A DNA stretch of 16,957 nt from Litorimonas sp039962885 (GTDB taxonomy: Bacteria; Pseudomonadota; Alphaproteobacteria; Caulobacterales; Maricaulaceae): the NCBI GenBank assembly GCA_039962885.1, contig JBDVGI010000128.1, positions 1 through 16,957 on the forward strand, written 5' to 3'. Of this stretch, positions 13,760 to 16,957 are shown piece after piece. Under the pieces are notes generated by a model that saw only the letters and a list, made by a program, of their open reading frames with translations, made no database searches and had not been told where the DNA came from. A program made the translations under genes and the position numbers. Numbering within the stretch: position 1 is the first letter of the stretch; each line of letters opens with the position of its first letter.

Positions 13760-15175
13760 ATGAGTGATTTTGTCTTTGATGATTGCGAGTTAACAGCTGA
13801 TGCGGCGCAGAAATATGTCGATATGGCCTTGTCAGGCGCCGATGACGGAGAATTATTCATTGAGCGTTCCGCTTCAGAATCGCTCACATTTGATGATGGA
13901 CGGTTAAAAACCGCCAGTTTTGACACATCTCGCGGCTTTGGACTGCGTTGCGTTGCGGGCGAGACCTCTGGTTTTGCACAAGGCACAGAAATGACAACAT
14001 CAGCGCTGGCACGTGCCGCCCAAGCTGTCTCTATGGCCAAAGACGGGCATGATGGCCGCCTTAGCGCCCCGCCTACGCGGACAAACACAAAGCTTTATCC
14101 AGATATTGATCCCATTGCCGCCCCTAACTTTGGTATCAAAGTGGAACTCTTGCAAGAAATTGACGCATTTTGCCGCGCCCTTGATCCTAACATTGTCCAA
14201 GTAACCGCAACCCTATCGGCTAATCGCCGCGCCATTGCTATTATAAAGTCTGACGAAGAACGCTATGATGATATTCGTCCGCTTGTGCGCTTGAACATTA
14301 TGATCGTCGCCGAGAAAGATGGACGCCGCGAAAGCGGCTATGTCGGTGCAGGCGGACGTCAAAGCTATGACGGCTACATACAGCCCGATTTTTGGCAACC
14401 CCTTGCCAAAGAAGCCTTGCGTCAAGCGTGCGTTAACTTACGCAGCGTCCCTGCCCCCGCGGGGCAAATGGATGTTATGCTTGGCTCAGGCTGGCCAGGT
14501 ATATTACTCCATGAAGCTATGGGCCACGGCCTTGAGGGAGATTTCATTCGCAAAGGCACATCCGCTTTCGCAGGCATGCTAGGTGAACGCGTCGCAAGCA
14601 AAGGTGTGACGATTGTTGACGACGGCACAATTCCTGAGCGCCGCGGCAGTCTCTCTATTGATGATGAAGGCACGCCGACACAATCCACCACCCTCATCGA
14701 AGACGGCATTTTAGTTGGCTATATGCAAGACCGCCTAAATTCGCGGCTTATGGGCGTTGAAGCCACAGGCAATGGCCGCCGCGAGAGCTTTGCTCATGCC
14801 CCTATGCCGCGCATGACCAACACCTATATGCTCGGCGGTACGAGCGATCCTGACGAAATGCTCGCAGGGCTAAAAGACGGCATTTATGCTGTGAATTTTG
14901 GCGGTGGACAAGTCGACATTACCTCTGGAAAATTTGTCTTCCAGTGCACCGAAGCTTACCGCGTGCGCGGCGGAAAAGTCGAAGAGCCGCTCAAAGGTGT
15001 GACACTCATTGGCGATGGCCCGACCGTGCTCACCCAAATCAAACATATTGGCAATGACATGGCTCTTGTCCCTGGTATTGGCGTTTGCGGCAAAGCAGGG
15101 CAAGGCGTTCCCGTTGGCGTCGGGCAACCGAGCTTGTATATAGAGAACCTAACTGTCGGCGGTAGCGCGGTTTAA
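13760..15175 (+). CDS. tldD: Metalloprotease TldD
   Basis: TldD pairs with TldE (PmbA) in a cytoplasmic zinc protease that degrades unfolded peptides, matures microcin B17 and influences CcdA antitoxin stability in E. coli. The 471-residue protein is of normal length. The zinc motif HEAMGH gives His251, Glu252 and His256, and the third ligand is Cys443 in GVCGKAGQGVPVGVGQP. Other family blocks are GSLSIDDEGTPTQSTTLIEDG (about 297-317), NGRRESFAHAPMPRMTNTY (338-356) and VNFGGGQVDITSGKF (378-392). The partner gene is not in the window. Only a weak GAAAG precedes the ATG. The gene diverges from the oxidase operon, a common alphaproteobacterial arrangement, and is followed after 3 nt by a small membrane-protein gene. 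Confidence 0.98.
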   Translation: MSDFVFDDCELTADAAQKYVDMALSGADDGELFIERSASESLTFDDGRLKTASFDTSRGFGLRCVAGETSGFAQGTEMTTSALARAAQAVSMAKDGHDGRLSAPPTRTNTKLYPDIDPIAAPNFGIKVELLQEIDAFCRALDPNIVQVTATLSANRRAIAIIKSDEERYDDIRPLVRLNIMIVAEKDGRRESGYVGAGGRQSYDGYIQPDFWQPLAKEALRQACVNLRSVPAPAGQMDVMLGSGWPGILLHEAMGHGLEGDFIRKGTSAFAGMLGERVASKGVTIVDDGTIPERRGSLSIDDEGTPTQSTTLIEDGILVGYMQDRLNSRLMGVEATGNGRRESFAHAPMPRMTNTYMLGGTSDPDEMLAGLKDGIYAVNFGGGQVDITSGKFVFQCTEAYRVRGGKVEEPLKGVTLIGDGPTVLTQIKHIGNDMALVPGIGVCGKAGQGVPVGVGQPSLYIENLTVGGSAV

Positions 15176-15178
15176 GCG

Positions 15179-15547
15179 GTGCAGCCTAGCCAACATCGTT
15201 TGAGGTGGTGGCAACTCCGCACCCCTGATTTCGCAGTCCTGCTTTATACGACCCTTGTCCAGCGCGTTATAATCCTGCCGATCTGGATCATTGGGTTTGC
15301 ATCATCCGAAATAAATGATGTTCCGCTCTCATTCGTCTTAGACACCCCAATTTATGGCAATCATCCCGCACGCATGTGCGCAATGATTATCATCGGTGTG
15401 TGGATATATTACGCCGCGTGCATGTTCACGGCTATCCTAGATCAATCATATGGCTGGATAAAATACAGCCTTATATTTTTACTCATCGGCAGTGTTCACG
15501 CTCTAACTACTTATAATTTTTGGGCCTTAATGAACACGGCCTTTTAA
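15179..15547 (+). CDS. Unrecognised three-helix membrane protein
   Basis: A 122-residue frame starting with GTG, 3 nt after the tldD stop. I do not recognise its family. It has a short basic and aromatic N terminus (RLRWWQLRTPDF) and three hydrophobic segments at about 20-41, 66-87 and 93-115. The loop between helices 1 and 2 (SSEINDVPLSFVLDTPIYGNHPAR) carries no evident catalytic pattern. There is no earlier ATG, and the first internal ATG would remove helix 1, so the GTG is the best start; GGCGG-like sequence at the end of tldD might serve as ribosome site. The close spacing suggests readthrough translation from tldD. Codon use looks like that of the neighbours. The gene is probably real, but I can assign no function. 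Confidence 0.65.
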   Translation: MQPSQHRLRWWQLRTPDFAVLLYTTLVQRVIILPIWIIGFASSEINDVPLSFVLDTPIYGNHPARMCAMIIIGVWIYYAACMFTAILDQSYGWIKYSLIFLLIGSVHALTTYNFWALMNTAF

Positions 15548-15570
15548 ATGTGTGAACGCCGCATTAACGC

Positions 15571-15586
15571 TATTATGGACATAATA
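15571..15586. repeat. Short inverted repeat before the DUF937 gene
   Basis: TATTAT (15571-15576) and ATAATA (15581-15586) form a perfect 6-bp dyad across GGAC in the 104-bp gap. It could be the end of the tldD transcript or part of the promoter of the next gene. It is A/T-rich and short, so chance is possible. Confidence 0.3.
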
Positions 15587-15651
15587 AAGACTTTCTCGCA
15601 TTTTCAAGATTAATGCTTATGTTAAGGTAGTTAATTTCTGGAGGAATAATT

Positions 15652-16323
15652 ATGAGCGCAATGAACCTAATGGATATGATTATGAGCGCAGCGGGCGGGC
15701 AAGCCCCGCAGCAAATGGGACAACAATTTGGCCTAAACACGGCTCAAAGCCAAGGCGCGATAGCCGCCTTACTTCCCGCGATTTCGAGTGCACTTAAACA
15801 AAATACAGGTAGCCCACAAGGATTAGCAGGGCTTGTAGGCGCGCTACAAAAAGGTAATCACGATCAATATCTCGATAACCCAAGCCAACTCAGCCAAACA
15901 GGGGCAGTCACTGAAGGCAATGCTATTTTGGGCCACTTATTTGGCTCCAAAGACGTTAGCCGCGAAGTCGCCTCACGCGCATCAGCGCAATCAGGTGTCG
16001 ATTCGAGTATTTTGAAAAAGATGCTACCAATGGTCGCAATGATGGCAATGGGCAGCCTTGGCAAACAAACAAGCGGCGGCGGCGGTTTGCAATCTATGAT
16101 GACAGGCCTCGCCATGCAGCAGCTTATGGGCGGCGCATCCAACTCTGGCGGCATAGGCGGAATGCTCAGCGGGCTACTCGGCGGCGGAGCCAAGCGCGCG
16201 CAAGCCCAGCAGCAACAGGCCCACCAACAGGGCATGGGCGTCATTGGCAAAATGCTCGATGCAGATGGCGATGGCAATACAATGGACGACATCCTAAGCA
16301 TGGTCATGAATAGCCGCAGATAA
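15652..16323 (+). CDS. DUF937-type protein of unknown function
   Basis: A 223-residue protein that resembles the DUF937 family (which includes E. coli YidB), whose role is unknown. The N-terminal part (about 1-135) has the family features: a Gln/Ala-rich helix (QMGQQFGLNTAQSQGAIAALLPAI), the GNAILGHLFGSKDVSREVASRAS block (89-111) and SILKKMLPMVAMMAMGSL. Then follow a Gly/Met-rich stretch (139-180), a Gln-rich patch (QAQQQQAHQQG, 184-194) and a C-terminal DADGDGNTMDDI (203-214), which looks like a calcium-binding EF-hand loop. No signal peptide or true membrane helix is evident. A strong GGAGG stands 7 nt before the ATG. The gene ends at a strong terminator, so it probably forms its own unit or the end of the tldD unit. 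Confidence 0.85.
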   Translation: MSAMNLMDMIMSAAGGQAPQQMGQQFGLNTAQSQGAIAALLPAISSALKQNTGSPQGLAGLVGALQKGNHDQYLDNPSQLSQTGAVTEGNAILGHLFGSKDVSREVASRASAQSGVDSSILKKMLPMVAMMAMGSLGKQTSGGGGLQSMMTGLAMQQLMGGASNSGGIGGMLSGLLGGGAKRAQAQQQQAHQQGMGVIGKMLDADGDGNTMDDILSMVMNSRR

Positions 16324-16361
16324 ATATCTACTGATTTATGTATTGCGCAAACAACACGCAT

Positions 16362-16393
16362 AAAAAAGCCCGCTCAAATGAGCGGGCTTTTTT
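16362..16393. terminator. Strong bidirectional intrinsic terminator
   Basis: GCCCGCTCA (16368-16376) pairs perfectly with TGAGCGGGC (16379-16387), flanked by A6 on the left and T6 on the right. In practice the top pairs open to form a small loop. The GC-rich stem with a U tract in both directions can end the DUF937 transcript and, on the other strand, the peptide transporter whose stop is at 16423. Confidence 0.93.
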
Positions 16394-16422
16394 AATTAAA
16401 GAATAGTAAACCTTAAAGACGA

Positions 16423-16957
16423 CTACTCCCCTTCTGTTTCCCACCGCGCTGTATCTTCCTCTAGTGTGTCCAGATGCATAAGCTTCTTAACGAACGGAGA
16501 AATTAAGAGTAGAACAATACCTATGCCAATCGCGAGCCACCCCACTTTAGAGTAAACAGACAGTACTTGTTCGACACCGCCGCCCTCACTATTCGTCGCT
16601 TGTGCGATAATAGCAGACACGGAGTTACCTCCAGCTGATGCTAAGAACCAAGCCCCCATCATAAGCCCCACCATGAACCCAGGTGTAAGACGTGTCATAG
16701 CGGATAGTCCAACAGGAGACAGGCATAATTCGCCAGTTGTATGCAAAAGGTAAATCAAGAAGATGAATAACACAGGCGTTAAGTCCACAGAGCTGTTCGC
16801 GCCCCAAACGAGAACAAGGAATCCGATTCCCAACTGTATAACACCCAAGCCAAATTTAAACGGCGCCGATGGATCTTTACCGCGTTTCGCAAGCCATGCC
16901 CAAATACCCGCAAACACGGGCCCTAGAAAGACGATATACATCGCGTTTAAAGATTGG
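16423..16957 (-). CDS. POT/PTR2-family peptide transporter, C-terminal part
   Basis: The frame remains open to the window edge, so only the last ~178 residues of a proton-coupled di-/tripeptide transporter of the major facilitator superfamily are seen. The visible start codon at 16941 is internal: the codons before it read QSLNA and join to MYIVFLGPVFAGIWAWL, matching the family pattern of a Q-S-x-N-P-like motif followed by a helix. The motif GELCLSPVGLSAMTRLTP (starting about residue 71 from 16941) is a hallmark of POT proteins (GELxxSPVGLS). Five to six hydrophobic helices can be seen, and the protein ends in an acidic tail (HLDTLEEDTARWETEGE). Proton-driven uptake of short peptides across the inner membrane is expected. 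Confidence 0.93.
   Translation of the reverse strand, partial: QSLNAMYIVFLGPVFAGIWAWLAKRGKDPSAPFKFGLGVIQLGIGFLVLVWGANSSVDLTPVLFIFLIYLLHTTGELCLSPVGLSAMTRLTPGFMVGLMMGAWFLASAGGNSVSAIIAQATNSEGGGVEQVLSVYSKVGWLAIGIGIVLLLISPFVKKLMHLDTLEEDTARWETEGE

Noticed and set aside
15610..15634. CtrA-like TTAA half-sites before the DUF937 gene, and a similar pair at 13716-13728
   Set aside because: Spacings are 8 and 5 bases (5 in the second case), not the 7 expected for a CtrA site; the motif is short and A/T-rich.
15864..16361. Open frame of 165 codons opposite the DUF937 gene
   Set aside because: Cys/Pro/Met-rich product made by reading the repetitive Gly/Gln/Met codons in reverse; crosses the true gene end.
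1..16957. Mobile elements, phage genes, CRISPR arrays, toxin-antitoxin pairs, tRNA or rRNA genes
   Set aside because: No transposase or integrase, no regularly spaced repeats, no cloverleaf or rRNA sequence was seen; the gene content is housekeeping.

Overview
The window is a piece of a bacterial chromosome carrying core metabolism and respiration genes. It most likely comes from an alphaproteobacterium: the order ctaC-ctaD-ctaB-small membrane protein-ctaG-ctaE-surf1, divergent from tldD, is typical of that class, and ispH, rnhA and a Prx5-type peroxiredoxin are common neighbours of this block there. Base composition looks moderate, with many A/T-rich codons. That would suit a marine, low-GC member of Hyphomonadaceae/Maricaulales, but this placement is only an inference. 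There is no tRNA, rRNA, insertion sequence, phage gene, CRISPR array or other clear sign of horizontal transfer.

Layout, left to right. (1) 73-2465, minus strand: a conserved lipoprotein of unknown function followed by argS, 2 nt apart. (2) 2605-4040, plus strand: ispH and rnhA sharing one base, ending in a hairpin terminator. (3) 4090-6035, minus strand: peroxiredoxin, then qmcA (SPFH) and nfeD, the classic SPFH/NfeD membrane pair. (4) 6177-6761, plus: yqgE/AlgH, convergent with the next operon. (5) 6773-13569, minus: the cytochrome c oxidase operon ctaC-ctaD-ctaB-orf52-ctaG-ctaE-surf1-GNAT. It encodes the three core subunits of an A1-type aa3 oxidase plus its heme O synthase, a 52-residue one-helix protein, the CuB chaperone Cox11 and the Surf1 assembly factor. 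Its last gene, a RimJ-like acetyltransferase, is translationally coupled to surf1. (6) 13760-16323, plus: tldD, an unrecognised three-helix membrane protein, and a DUF937 protein, ending in a strong bidirectional terminator. (7) 16423 to the window end, minus: the C-terminal part of a POT-family peptide transporter.

The oxidase operon gives nearly everything for building cytochrome aa3 except heme A synthase (ctaA), which must lie elsewhere. Four junctions (ctaD/ctaB, ctaB/orf52, orf52/ctaG, surf1/GNAT) overlap by 1 to 4 nt, suggesting translational coupling.

I found no candidate for a wholly new multi-gene system. The points worth a second look are small: a tandem pentapeptide tail on CtaB, a Surf1 with an altered central motif, the acetyltransferase coupled to Surf1, several inverted repeats at promoters and gene ends, and three proteins without known function. 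No stretch without a gene exceeds 300 bases; the longest is the 190-bp ctaC/tldD divergent region.
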